Part shown: piece by piece, positions 1-7,877 of the stretch | How the letters are laid out: the number at the start of each line of letters is the position of its first letter | Position numbering within the stretch: position 1 is the first letter of the stretch | Assembly: GCA_029975165.1 (NCBI GenBank) | Contig: JARKPR010000027.1 | Coordinates: 1 to 37,805, forward strand | Direction: 5' to 3' | From: Selenomonadales bacterium | Lineage (GTDB): Bacteria; Bacillota; Negativicutes; Sporomusales; UBA7701 | Length of the DNA: 37,805 bases | Notes under the pieces: generated by a model | Database searches by the model: none | Told to the model about the DNA's origin: nothing | Seen by the model: only the letters and a program-made list of their open reading frames with translations | Position numbers and translations under genes: made by a program

Positions 1-84
1 GGGAGAGGTTCCACTCTTAGTAAAGCAGTCTTTGCCGCAAGGAGGGATAGGAATCCTCACCCCATACGAGCTTATTATATCTCA

Positions 85-98
85 CGGTCAATTGACCG
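85..98. promoter_or_regulatory. Perfect palindrome upstream of the efflux operon, candidate operator
   Basis: CGGTCAATTGACCG is a perfect 14-bp palindrome about 50 bases before the first gene. It lies where a repressor of the efflux operon could bind. No regulator gene is visible on this side of the window, so the binding protein is unknown. Promoter boxes around it are not clear. Confidence 0.4.
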
Positions 99-145
99 GC
101 GATATACGCCTTATAACCAAAACTAATTATAGTAGGAGGAATAAC

Positions 146-1168
146 ATGAGCGCCGCGAAAAAAATCGACAAGCGCAAACTGTTCACCGTCGCCGGCTGCA
201 TAGCGGTCGCTCTCGCCATCGCCGGCGGCTGGTGGTGGTACGCCGCCAGCGCCAAAGTATCCACCGACGACGCCCGGGTGAAAAGCGACATCATCAGCGT
301 CAGCACCAAAGTCCCCGGCCAGATCGAAGAACTCGCCGTCAAGCAAGGCGACCGGGTCGAAGCCGGCCAGGTCATCGCCCGCATCGACAGCCAGGCCCTC
401 AGCATCCAGGTCGAACAGGCCCAGGCCAACCTCGCCGCCGCCCAGGCCAAGCTCGCCTCGCTCGAGGCCGGCAACCGGCCCCAGCAGGTAGCCCAGGCCC
501 GCTCCTCGGTCGACCAGGCCGCGGCCAACCTCGACAAAGCGCGCAAAGACTTCGAGCGCACCGACACCCTCTACCAGGACGGCGCCCTCTCCGCCCAGCA
601 GCGCGACGCGGCCCAGACCGCCCTCAAAGTAGCCCGGGCCCAATACGACGCCGCCCGCCAGGGCTACAGCCTCGCGGCCGAAGGCGCCGCCGCCCAGGAC
701 GTCGACTACGCCCGGGCCCAGGTCGCCCAGGCCGCCGCCGCCCTCAAAAACGCCCAACTGCAGCTCGACAACTCCGCCATCGCCGCCCCCGCGGCCGGCA
801 TCGTCGCCAAGCTGCCCGTCAACAAAGGCGAGATGGTCGCGGTCGGCCAGACCATCTTCAGCATCACCGACCCCGCCGCCTCCTGGGTCGAGGCCAACAT
901 CGAAGAAACCGCCATCGGCCGCGTCAGGGACGGCGCCAGCGTCGACTTCACCGTCGACGCCTACCCGCGCCGCAAATTCAAGGGCGAAGTCGTCGACGTC
1001 GGCGCCGCCACCGGCTCGCAATTCGCCCTCCTGCCGGCCGACAACGCCTCCGGCAACTTCACCAAAGTCACCCAGCGCATCCCCGTCAAAATCCAGGTCG
1101 TCGACAGCGGTCAGGCCGTCCTCAAACCCGGCATGTCGGCCGTCGTCGCCATCCGCACAGGCAGGTGA
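146..1168 (+). CDS. HlyD/EmrA-family periplasmic adaptor of a drug efflux pump
   Basis: Membrane-fusion protein, 340 aa, that would couple the inner-membrane transporter encoded next to it to export across the envelope. ATG at 146 follows AGTAGGAGGA at good distance; a longer open frame upstream has no ribosome site. One N-terminal membrane anchor (about residues 12-31, rich in Trp/Tyr) is followed by a lipoyl-like half (VPGQIEELAVKQGDRVEAGQ), a long Ala/Gln-rich coiled-coil hairpin (about 85-210), the second lipoyl half (APAAGIVAKLPVNKGEMVAVGQ region) and a beta-barrel domain. This order is standard for EmrA/HlyD. The stop lies six bases before the transporter start, so the two are one operon. 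Substrate is unknown. Confidence 0.9.
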   Translation: MSAAKKIDKRKLFTVAGCIAVALAIAGGWWWYAASAKVSTDDARVKSDIISVSTKVPGQIEELAVKQGDRVEAGQVIARIDSQALSIQVEQAQANLAAAQAKLASLEAGNRPQQVAQARSSVDQAAANLDKARKDFERTDTLYQDGALSAQQRDAAQTALKVARAQYDAARQGYSLAAEGAAAQDVDYARAQVAQAAAALKNAQLQLDNSAIAAPAAGIVAKLPVNKGEMVAVGQTIFSITDPAASWVEANIEETAIGRVRDGASVDFTVDAYPRRKFKGEVVDVGAATGSQFALLPADNASGNFTKVTQRIPVKIQVVDSGQAVLKPGMSAVVAIRTGR

Positions 1169-1174
1169 CGCGCC

Positions 1175-2770
1175 GTGGCAGCAGTCGTTGATCGTCCCGC
1201 TCCCAACAAATACTTCGTCCTCTTCATCGTCTCCCTCGGCACCGTCCTCAGCGGCTATGTCGCCAGCTCGCTCGACATCGCCCTCACCAACATCATGAAC
1301 ACCTTCGGCTTCACCATGGACACCGTCACCTGGGTCCTGCTCGCCTACTCCATCCCCTACGGGGCCACCCTGCCCATCATGGGCAAGCTCGGCGACCAGT
1401 TCGGCCGCAAAAAAATCTACGTCGCCGGCCTCGTCGTCTTCACCCTCGCCACCATGATGGTCGGCCTGTCGTGGAGCAGCGCCTCGGTCGTCGTCTTCCG
1501 CATCCTCCAGGGCGTGGGCGCGGCGATGTACTTCCCCAACGCCATGACCATCGTCGCCGACGCCTTCCCGCCCGAAGAACGCGGCCAGGCCATGGGCATG
1601 TGGGGCGCGTTCGCCGCCGCCGGCGCCGTCCTCGGCCCCACCATCGGCGGCTACATCGTCGAATACGTCGACTGGCGGATGCTGTTCGACAGTATCGTCC
1701 CCATCTCCGCCGCCGGCATCCTCCTCGCCGCCTTTGTCCTCCAGGAATCACCCCGGCCGGAGACCCCGCCGCGCATCGACTACTTCGGCGGCGTCACCCT
1801 CGCCGCCGGCCTCAGCTCGCTCATCGTCGCCCTCAGCCGCGGCGCGGACGAAGGCTGGACCTCGCCGTACATCGTCGGCCTCTTCGTCGTCATGGCCCTC
1901 AGCCTCGCGGCCTTCCTCTACATCGAAAACCATGTCGAGGACCCGCTCGTCGACCTCGGCCTCTTCAAAAACGCCACCTTCTCCGTCGCCAACCTCGTCG
2001 GCTTCCTCACCTTCCTGGCCCTCATGGGCGGCCTGTTCCTCATCCCCTTCTTCCTCCGCAACATCCTCGGCTACACCCCCATCCGCGCCGGCCTGTCGCT
2101 TTTCCCCCTCATCGGCGCCCTGATCTTCACCGCCCCCCTGGGCGGCAAGCTCGCCGACAGGGCGGGAGGCAAGACGCCGGCCTCCGTAGGCATGCTTGTC
2201 CTCGCCTTCGCCATGTACTCCTTCCGCACCATGACCGCCGACACCGCCTACCCCTTCATCGCCGTCCGCCTCGCCCTCATGGGCGTCGGCCTCGGCCTCA
2301 CCATGTCGCCTCTCTCCAACGCTGCCATGGCCACCCTCCCCAAAGAAAAAATGGGCGTCGGCTCGGGCGTCTTCAACCTCTTCAAAAACGTCGGCGGCAG
2401 CGTCGGCATCGCCCTATTCGGCACGCTGCTCGACCAGCGCAACACCTTCCACACCGCCGTCCTCGCCGACTCCGTCCACATCGCCTCGCCGGCCGCCACC
2501 GGCCTGCTCGCCGCTCTCCAGGCCGGCTTCGCGCAAAGCGGCATGGCCGCCGCCCAGGCCCACGGCGCCGCCCTCGCCGTCCTCCAGGGCATGGTCGCCA
2601 AACAGGCCGCCGTAATGGCCTACGGCGACGTCTTCCAGGTCGTCGCCCTGCTCGCCGTCCTCGGCGCCCTCGCCGCCACCATGATTCGCGACGCCAAAAA
2701 AGCGCCGGCCCCGGACGAAAACGACCGCGCACCCGGCGCGGCCGGATCGCTGGCCGCCGATAACCCATAA
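1175..2770 (+). CDS. DHA2-family (EmrB/QacA) 14-TM MFS drug transporter
   Basis: Proton-driven multidrug exporter of the inner membrane, 531 aa, partner of the preceding HlyD protein. The start is GTG at 1175, six bases after the previous stop. Early in the protein GKLGDQFGRKK matches MFS motif A in loop 2-3, and the stretch GPTIGGYIVEYVDWR is typical motif C plus the following loop of the DHA2 group. Hydrophobic segments continue to about residue 505, consistent with 14 helices, followed by a charged cytoplasmic tail. The stop codon lies inside the loop of the terminator hairpin. The family is clear, the substrate cannot be read from the sequence. Confidence 0.9.
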   Translation: MAAVVDRPAPNKYFVLFIVSLGTVLSGYVASSLDIALTNIMNTFGFTMDTVTWVLLAYSIPYGATLPIMGKLGDQFGRKKIYVAGLVVFTLATMMVGLSWSSASVVVFRILQGVGAAMYFPNAMTIVADAFPPEERGQAMGMWGAFAAAGAVLGPTIGGYIVEYVDWRMLFDSIVPISAAGILLAAFVLQESPRPETPPRIDYFGGVTLAAGLSSLIVALSRGADEGWTSPYIVGLFVVMALSLAAFLYIENHVEDPLVDLGLFKNATFSVANLVGFLTFLALMGGLFLIPFFLRNILGYTPIRAGLSLFPLIGALIFTAPLGGKLADRAGGKTPASVGMLVLAFAMYSFRTMTADTAYPFIAVRLALMGVGLGLTMSPLSNAAMATLPKEKMGVGSGVFNLFKNVGGSVGIALFGTLLDQRNTFHTAVLADSVHIASPAATGLLAALQAGFAQSGMAAAQAHGAALAVLQGMVAKQAAVMAYGDVFQVVALLAVLGALAATMIRDAKKAPAPDENDRAPGAAGSLAADNP

Positions 2771-2789
2771 TAAGGGTTATCGGCTTTTT
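2756..2789 (+). terminator. Rho-independent terminator of the efflux operon
   Basis: Perfect 11-bp stem GCCGATAACCC / GGGTTATCGGC with a 7-base loop followed by TTTTT. The stem begins inside the end of the transporter gene and the stop codon sits in the loop. Confidence 0.9.
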
Positions 2790-2883
2790 CCTTATGCGTC
2801 AGTGAACCCCTCCCGTCAGAAAATAGGAGCGGGAAGGGTAATCATGGCAGGTGAATGTTGGCAGATAGAGAAATAATATGTCG

Positions 2884-2936
2884 AGGATTCCGGCCCGGAA
2901 ACGGGCTCCGCCTCAGAACTGGTATAAAGGCTGAGA
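2884..2936 (+). promoter_or_regulatory. Hairpins in the leader of the polysaccharide genes
   Basis: GCCCG-GAAA-CGGGC (2893-2906) is a GNRA-capped hairpin inside an outer GAGG/CCTC pairing. The same CCTC region also belongs to CTCAG, which can pair with CTGAG at 2931-2935 just before the start codon, so two exclusive folds are possible. Whether this controls expression is inference. Confidence 0.35.
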
Positions 2937-2939
2937 GAC

Positions 2940-4190
2940 ATGTCTAATGACCTTGCCAACACTGGAATAGTATTGTCGCGGGTAGCGTCGCGGATAGTAT
3001 CGCAGCAGGCCGGGGAGAGACTGAGACCGGGCCATTATTTAATGATCGTGTTATTGACGGTGATCATAACGGTATTATCCTCTGTCGTCGACTTTTCCAC
3101 CCCGCCTCCGCCGTGGCGCCTTCCGGCGGCAGGCGCGTTATTCGGTGCCATCCTGGTAATGTGCGGCTTCAGAGTCGGCAAATTTTCCAAGCGGGCTTTG
3201 GCGATACTGTATTTTTGGCTAGGCTACGCCACGGCGGGCGTGGTCGCCGCGCTCATCAATCGCGACAATCTCGTCGGCGAGCTTTGGCAATTATGCGGCG
3301 TATCCTTGATAATTTTCGCCGTTATCCCCCATTATATCAAGAAAAACGGCGCTCTTATCGTAACCAAAGCCCTTGTTCTGGGGGTTGCCCCGTTCATGCT
3401 TGCTTCCCTGGCCTTGCACCCGATCCAGCCGGGTTATGCGGGCGTTTATGCCAACTCGAACGGGATGGGGCTGGTGGCGGTTACCTGGCTGGCGGGCTTG
3501 CTCGTTTTACTGCGGAAGTACCTGCTGAATGAAAACAAGGGCTTTTTCTGCTACCTTTACTCAAGCCTGTCCGGAGTAGCGGCTGCGGTTTCAATCGTCG
3601 TGATTGTCGCGTCAAATTCGCGGACCAGCCTTATTACCGCCGCCGTACTTATAATGATATTTGTTGTGTCGCTTCTGGATTTGTCCAGGAAGCGATCCTG
3701 GGCAATGGCGGTCCTGGCTGGACTGGGCCTCTTGGTTTTTATGACGCTGACGATCACCGGGGTCTACCAAACCGATGTATTAAGCGAGCAAATGAGTAAA
3801 TTCAGTTCCGAGCTGGGGGTCGTTTCGGGCCGCGAGGTAATATGGCGAAACGTTATCGACAATGTCTCCGTTTTCGGCCACGGAGGCACCGGTTTGGTCA
3901 ATCGCCTGGGCCAACCCGCCCATAACACATATTTGGAGGTGCTGGACGCAAGAGGGATACTTGGCCTGGCATTCCGGCTCCTTTTCGATATGGCGGCAGT
4001 CGCCTTGGCATACAAAATCGCTGTCCGGCGGTCAAAGGAAGATATCTGCGCGGTAGGCCCCTTGATGGTCATCATGAACTATATAGTTCTCGGGCTGGCC
4101 GAAAACGTCAACGGCACATTGGGCAGCGGCATTCATATGGCCTTCCTGCTGATGGTCGGCGTGGCGATGCACTACGAGCATTATCATTAG
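2940..4190 (+). CDS. O-antigen ligase / polymerase family membrane protein
   Basis: Multi-spanning inner-membrane protein, 416 aa, of the Wzy/WaaL (O-antigen ligase) superfamily, which polymerises or ligates glycans on the outer face of the membrane. About 10-12 hydrophobic segments are visible. The large loop near residues 280-330 carries the family signature GREVIWRNVIDN, then FGHGG and AHNTYLEVLDARGILGL; the Arg and His of this loop are the usual functional residues. It heads a three-gene block with a beta-helix protein and a glycosyltransferase, so a role in surface polysaccharide assembly is likely. Whether it is a polymerase or a ligase cannot be decided from sequence alone. Confidence 0.8.
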   Translation: MSNDLANTGIVLSRVASRIVSQQAGERLRPGHYLMIVLLTVIITVLSSVVDFSTPPPPWRLPAAGALFGAILVMCGFRVGKFSKRALAILYFWLGYATAGVVAALINRDNLVGELWQLCGVSLIIFAVIPHYIKKNGALIVTKALVLGVAPFMLASLALHPIQPGYAGVYANSNGMGLVAVTWLAGLLVLLRKYLLNENKGFFCYLYSSLSGVAAAVSIVVIVASNSRTSLITAAVLIMIFVVSLLDLSRKRSWAMAVLAGLGLLVFMTLTITGVYQTDVLSEQMSKFSSELGVVSGREVIWRNVIDNVSVFGHGGTGLVNRLGQPAHNTYLEVLDARGILGLAFRLLFDMAAVALAYKIAVRRSKEDICAVGPLMVIMNYIVLGLAENVNGTLGSGIHMAFLLMVGVAMHYEHYH

Positions 4191-4208
4191 AAAGCTGGTT
4201 GGGCTATT

Positions 4209-5720
4209 ATGCGCCGAGGCAACCGGGCCGTGGTTTCTCCCCAAAGAAGACTGATATTAATATTGAGAGTCGCCGGGATATGCCTGATAGCCGCGCTTAT
4301 TGCGGGGCATGCGGCAGGGCTCGGGCTCGGCAGGCCCGCCATATACAACGCCCTTGACCACCTTTCCGTCCGTATTCCCCAGTCGGTCGCAGCCTTTTTG
4401 GGGATGCCCGGCGCTGCATCGGTGCCGGCCGGCAAGGGGCCGGCACCGGTCGCAACGGCGAATGGCATCGGCAATTATGAGGTGCAGGAGGACCCGGCCG
4501 CACTTAATGTAAAGGCTTTCGGCGCCAAAGGCGACGGGGTCGCGGACGATACCGCCGCTATCCAAAGGACGGTGAACGCCGTTCCGGCCGCCGGGGGGAA
4601 AGTGTTCATCCCCCCGGGGGTTTACATGGTAGAGGCAATGGAGTCGGTTAAGCTGAAAAGCCGCGTCACGTTGCTGATGGCCAAAGGAGCCGTTTTGAAG
4701 GCCATACCGAACGGCGCGGAGCATTACACCATTCTGGCCATCGACAAAGTCAGCGACGTTACGGTTGTCGGCGGCGTGATCCAGGGAGACCGGAAGCGGC
4801 ATATCGGCGATAAAGGGCAATGGGGCGCCGGCGTTCAGATAGGGGGCTCGAAAAATGTCGCCGTTCTGGGCACCGCGGCCGTCGACTGCTGGGGCGACGG
4901 CTTTTACATCGGCAACGAAACGGCAAAAGGATATCTGACGGGGGAATTTTCCGCGGTACCGGAAAATATCCGCCTGATCGACGTGCAGGCCGATAACAAC
5001 AGGCGGCAGGGCATATCGATAATCGCCGGGCGCAATGTCGAAATAATCCGCCCGGTGCTGACCAACACCAGCGGTGTGGCCCCCGCCGCCGGGGTGGACA
5101 TCGAGCCTAATTCCAACCGGGATTTTCTCGAAAACATCGTGGTGGCCGATGCGGTGACGAAAGGCAATGCCGGCCCGGGAATCCTGATAAATCTCACCGA
5201 GCTGGGCGGGACAACCAGGCCGGTGAATATCAGGATAACCAACCATCGCGACGCGGGCAGCGAGCGGGGGATGTACTTAATCGACGCCAATACGGGCGAT
5301 AACGTCACGCCGGGGACGGTGCTGATCGAGAACCCGGAATGGGTGAATGCGAAGAAGAACGGCGTGACCATTGCCAATCACGATTATCGCGCTTATGATC
5401 TGCTGATCAAAAATCCCCGGATAATAAACGCCAACAGCGCCGGTTCGCGCTCCGACGCCTGGAACGGTTCGGCGATCGCCATTTTCCACGACATCGGCAA
5501 CACTCCCGCCAGGACCGGCATCATCGGCAATGTGACCATCCATAACCCGGTGATAACCAACAATGCCGCCCGGCTGGTAACTCCCGTTTTTGTCTGGGAT
5601 TATGTGCCGGGCCGCACCATCCGGAAAGTGACGATCATCGATCCGGTCATCGACGGCGTGGCGGGAAACATGGCCGCTTTCGACGAAGTAAAGCAGTATA
5701 TAAGATTTACGGCAAGGTGA
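4209..5720 (+). CDS. Membrane-anchored parallel beta-helix protein, pectate-lyase-3 type
   Basis: 503 aa. An N-terminal hydrophobic segment (about residues 15-35) is a signal or anchor, then a linker rich in Ala/Pro/Gly leads to LNVKAFGAKGDGVADDTAAI (about 98-117), the hallmark start of the pectate lyase superfamily / GH28-like right-handed beta helix. The rest shows the short repeating strands of such a helix with many Asn residues. These proteins cleave, epimerise or bind acidic polysaccharides outside the cytoplasm. Position between an O-antigen ligase and a glycosyltransferase suggests it trims or modifies the polymer made here. Start ATG at 4209 is 18 bases after the previous stop; its ribosome site is weak. 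Substrate unknown. Confidence 0.75.
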   Translation: MRRGNRAVVSPQRRLILILRVAGICLIAALIAGHAAGLGLGRPAIYNALDHLSVRIPQSVAAFLGMPGAASVPAGKGPAPVATANGIGNYEVQEDPAALNVKAFGAKGDGVADDTAAIQRTVNAVPAAGGKVFIPPGVYMVEAMESVKLKSRVTLLMAKGAVLKAIPNGAEHYTILAIDKVSDVTVVGGVIQGDRKRHIGDKGQWGAGVQIGGSKNVAVLGTAAVDCWGDGFYIGNETAKGYLTGEFSAVPENIRLIDVQADNNRRQGISIIAGRNVEIIRPVLTNTSGVAPAAGVDIEPNSNRDFLENIVVADAVTKGNAGPGILINLTELGGTTRPVNIRITNHRDAGSERGMYLIDANTGDNVTPGTVLIENPEWVNAKKNGVTIANHDYRAYDLLIKNPRIINANSAGSRSDAWNGSAIAIFHDIGNTPARTGIIGNVTIHNPVITNNAARLVTPVFVWDYVPGRTIRKVTIIDPVIDGVAGNMAAFDEVKQYIRFTAR

Positions 5721-5751
5721 GCGGCGGCTCGTTCGCGAAGGGATGGGGCGG

Positions 5752-6621
5752 ATGAAGATAGCTTATTGTATAATGTGCCATAGGAACACCAATATCCTCA
5801 GGACGACCATCGCTTATTTATCGGTCGACAGCGATGTTTACGTGCATGTGGACAAAAAGGCGGATATCGCCGACTTTGCCGAATACACGAATAGCGTGTG
5901 TTTTATCGAACCGAGGATTAATGTTCGCTGGGCCGGATATTCGCAAATAGAATGCATGTTGGCGTTGCTGAACGAAACGCGGAAAAAGGATTACGATTAT
6001 ATATGTCTGCTGTCTGGCGACGATTTGCCGCTGAAAAGCAGGGACAAAATTAAAGAGTTCTTTGTACAAAACAACGGCAAGGAGTTTATCGGCGTACAAA
6101 AAGATTATGATCGCGCGTACATAGAGTTCAGGATAAAATATGAGCATTGCGAGCTGCAGTACAAGAAGGGCAAAACCGCCCTCGAACTGCTGCTGCTTAA
6201 ACTGCGCTACCTGCTGCGACTGAACAAGCTCAATAAGTATTATAGAATGTTGCCGCCCCTGTATTACGGAGCATCATGGTTTTGTATCAGCAGGCAGTTA
6301 AATGACTACATATTTGCCTTTCTGGAAAAAAACAGCTGGTACAAAAGCGCCTTTGAAAAGTCGTACTGCGGGGATGAGGAATTTTTCCAAACAATTGTCA
6401 TGAATTCCGCGTTTAAAGACAGAATATATAGCTATGACACCAAAACCAATACCGGCCGTATGGCGCTAAGGTACATCGACTGGGACAGCGGTCCGCAACA
6501 CCCCAAAATATTAACCGAGGACGATCTGCCGAAGATAAAAAACACCGACTGCATTTTCGGCAGAAAGTTTGCCGATAATTTGGATATAGGGCGCTATAAA
6601 AGCGAGTTAGGCCTAAAATAG
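5752..6621 (+). CDS. Core-2/I-branching (GT14) family glycosyltransferase
   Basis: 289 aa, beginning MKIAYCIMCHRN, followed by VDSDVYVHVDKKAD, the typical N-terminal nucleotide-binding half of the GT14 family (beta-1,6-N-acetylglucosaminyltransferase-like). The later CLLSGDDLPLKS and SWFCISR segments also match family landmarks. It would transfer a sugar during synthesis of the surface polysaccharide. An ATG nine bases upstream (5743) is possible, but the chosen start fits the family N-terminus and AAGGG spacing better. Codon use is clearly more A/T-rich than in flanking genes, suggesting acquisition by transfer. The donor and acceptor sugars are unknown. Confidence 0.8.
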   Translation: MKIAYCIMCHRNTNILRTTIAYLSVDSDVYVHVDKKADIADFAEYTNSVCFIEPRINVRWAGYSQIECMLALLNETRKKDYDYICLLSGDDLPLKSRDKIKEFFVQNNGKEFIGVQKDYDRAYIEFRIKYEHCELQYKKGKTALELLLLKLRYLLRLNKLNKYYRMLPPLYYGASWFCISRQLNDYIFAFLEKNSWYKSAFEKSYCGDEEFFQTIVMNSAFKDRIYSYDTKTNTGRMALRYIDWDSGPQHPKILTEDDLPKIKNTDCIFGRKFADNLDIGRYKSELGLK

Positions 6622-6624
6622 CAT

Positions 6625-6682
6625 GAAACAAAGCGCCTGCCAGCGCATTTTCGAATACGCGGGCAGGCGCTTGTTTTGTTTT
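6625..6682 (+). terminator. Terminator after the polysaccharide genes
   Basis: AAGCGCCTGCC pairs with GGCAGGCGCTT around a loop of about 20 bases, with A-rich sequence before and TGTTTTGTTTT after the stem. Confidence 0.85.
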
Positions 6683-6695
6683 CTATGTAACTAAG

Positions 6696-6754
6696 ATAGT
6701 TGACATTTCAACTATATCCCGGTAAAATAAAAGTAGTTGAAATACCAACTACTT
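6696..6754 (+). promoter_or_regulatory. Sigma-70 promoter flanked by two matching MarR-type operators
   Basis: TTGACA (6700-6705), a 17-base spacer and TAAAAT (6723-6728) form a near-consensus promoter. Operator 1, TAGTTGACATTTCAACTA (6697-6714), covers the -35 box. Operator 2, TAGTTGAAATACCAACTA (6734-6751), covers the expected transcription start. Both are inverted repeats with the same half-site TAGTTG, centre to centre 37 bp. Binding to either would block the promoter, so the downstream MarR protein is the natural candidate and autoregulation is likely. Confidence 0.85.
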
Positions 6755-6775
6755 CTTTGCGAGGAGGCGATAGCG

Positions 6776-7255
6776 ATCGCCAGCCTGAAGAACGACGTGC
6801 TGCGCGAGGTCGGCGCCCTGGCCCGCTGCATCTGGTCGATCCATGACATAGTCTTCCGCGGCCTCGGCCTGCAGCGCGGCCAATTCGTTTTCCTCACCCG
6901 CGTCTGTGAGCACCCCGGCGTCAACCTCGCCGAGCTCTCCGCCCTCCTTAAGGTCGATAAGACCACCACAACCAAGGCTGTCCAGAAGCTCCTCGCCGAG
7001 GGCTACGTCGAGCGGCGGCGCGACGATGTCGACGGCCGCATGTGGCGACTGGTGCCGACTGCCAGGGCCCTCGGGCTTTATCCGCGCCTCATCGCCGAGG
7101 AGAACCGCTGTCTCGACATCTGTCTTGCCGGCTTTGTGGGCGGCGAGCGGGCCGCCGCCGAGAGCCTGTTGCGGCGCATGCGCGGCAACATCGAACAGGA
7201 ATGGCAGGCCATGAAAACCGGCAGGGGGGAAGAAGATGTCCGCGATCACCGTTGA
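6776..7255 (+). CDS. MarR-family transcriptional regulator with a non-canonical start
   Basis: Winged-helix repressor of about 159 aa. From LREVGALARCIWSIHD onward it follows the MarR pattern: dimerisation helix, FVFLTRVCEHPGVNLAEL, recognition helix KTTTTKAVQKLLAEGYVERR and wing RDDVDGRMWRLVPT. No ATG, GTG or TTG lies at proper distance from the strong site GAGGAGG (6761-6767). ATC at 6776 is eight bases away and gives MASLKNDVLREV; ATA 6770, CTG 6785 and GTG 6797 are alternatives. A TTG at 6737 lies inside operator 2, about at the transcription start, so it is unlikely. The 3' end overlaps the GNAT gene by 20 bases. The DNA sites just upstream imply autoregulation. Confidence 0.8.
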   Translation: MASLKNDVLREVGALARCIWSIHDIVFRGLGLQRGQFVFLTRVCEHPGVNLAELSALLKVDKTTTTKAVQKLLAEGYVERRRDDVDGRMWRLVPTARALGLYPRLIAEENRCLDICLAGFVGGERAAAESLLRRMRGNIEQEWQAMKTGRGEEDVRDHR

Positions 7256-7724
7256 AACCTACACCTCGCCTTATAAGGAACAAGTCATCGACCATATCCT
7301 CGCCATCCAGCGCGGCGAATTCGCCATCCCCATCACCCGCGCCGACCAGCCCGACCTCGACGCCATCGAAACCTTCTACCAGACCGGGGCCGGGAACTTC
7401 TGGCTCGCCCTCGCCGCCGGTCGCGTCGTCGGCACCGTCGCCCTCGCCGACATCGGCGACCGCCAAGGCGCCCTGCGCAAAATGTTCGTCCACGCCGACT
7501 ACCGCGGCGGCGGGCATGGCGTTGCCGGGCAGCTGCTGGCCGCGCTGTCCGCCTGGGCCCGCGAGCAGGACCTGCGCGCCATCTACCTCGGCACGACCGC
7601 CAAATTCCTCGCCGCCCACCGTTTCTACGCAAAGAACGGCTTCGTCGAGATAAAAAAAGCCGACCTGCCGGCGTCGTTTCCGGTGATGAAAGTCGACAGC
7701 AAATTCTATCGCTACGATTTGTAA
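7236..7724 (+). CDS. GNAT-family N-acetyltransferase
   Basis: 162 aa acetyl-CoA dependent acyltransferase. Core features in order: VVGTVALADI (strand 4), LRKMFVHADYRGGGHGVAGQLL (acetyl-CoA pyrophosphate loop; the usual Q/RxxGxG/A appears as RGGGHGVA) and LGTTAKFLAAHRFYAKNGF, the typical end of the fold. ATG 7236 follows GGGGGGAAGA and lies inside the end of the marR frame, so the two genes are translationally coupled and presumably co-repressed. MarR-GNAT pairs often respond to a small toxic compound, but the acceptor substrate here is unknown. Confidence 0.85.
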   Translation: MSAITVETYTSPYKEQVIDHILAIQRGEFAIPITRADQPDLDAIETFYQTGAGNFWLALAAGRVVGTVALADIGDRQGALRKMFVHADYRGGGHGVAGQLLAALSAWAREQDLRAIYLGTTAKFLAAHRFYAKNGFVEIKKADLPASFPVMKVDSKFYRYDL

Positions 7725-7841
7725 GCCCGGCGGCGTTAATTGCCAGATAAGCTGTCAGGATGAAATGTTCGCATTTGCTAGGGTAAACGCTAGAAAACGT
7801 CAGAGAATTTTTGTGTTTATGTAAAATGTTTATGGAGCATA

Positions 7842-7874
7842 AAAAAGGGTATCGCCCTAGGCGATACCCTTTTT
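7842..7874. terminator. Bidirectional terminator between convergent genes
   Basis: AAAAAGGGTATCGCC and its complement ending in CCCTTTTT flank a loop of three bases. A- and T-runs on both sides serve the GNAT gene on the plus strand and the protease gene on the minus strand. Confidence 0.9.
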
Positions 7875-7877
7875 ATG

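Noticed and set aside
17-1021. Long minus-strand open frame opposite the HlyD gene
   Set aside because: Low-complexity Gly/Ala/Asp/Val sequence typical of the antisense of a GC-rich gene; no ribosome site and no domain.
6737-6775. TTG at 6737 as start of the MarR protein
   Set aside because: It lies within operator 2, about at the predicted transcription start, and ignores the strong ribosome site 24 bases further on.
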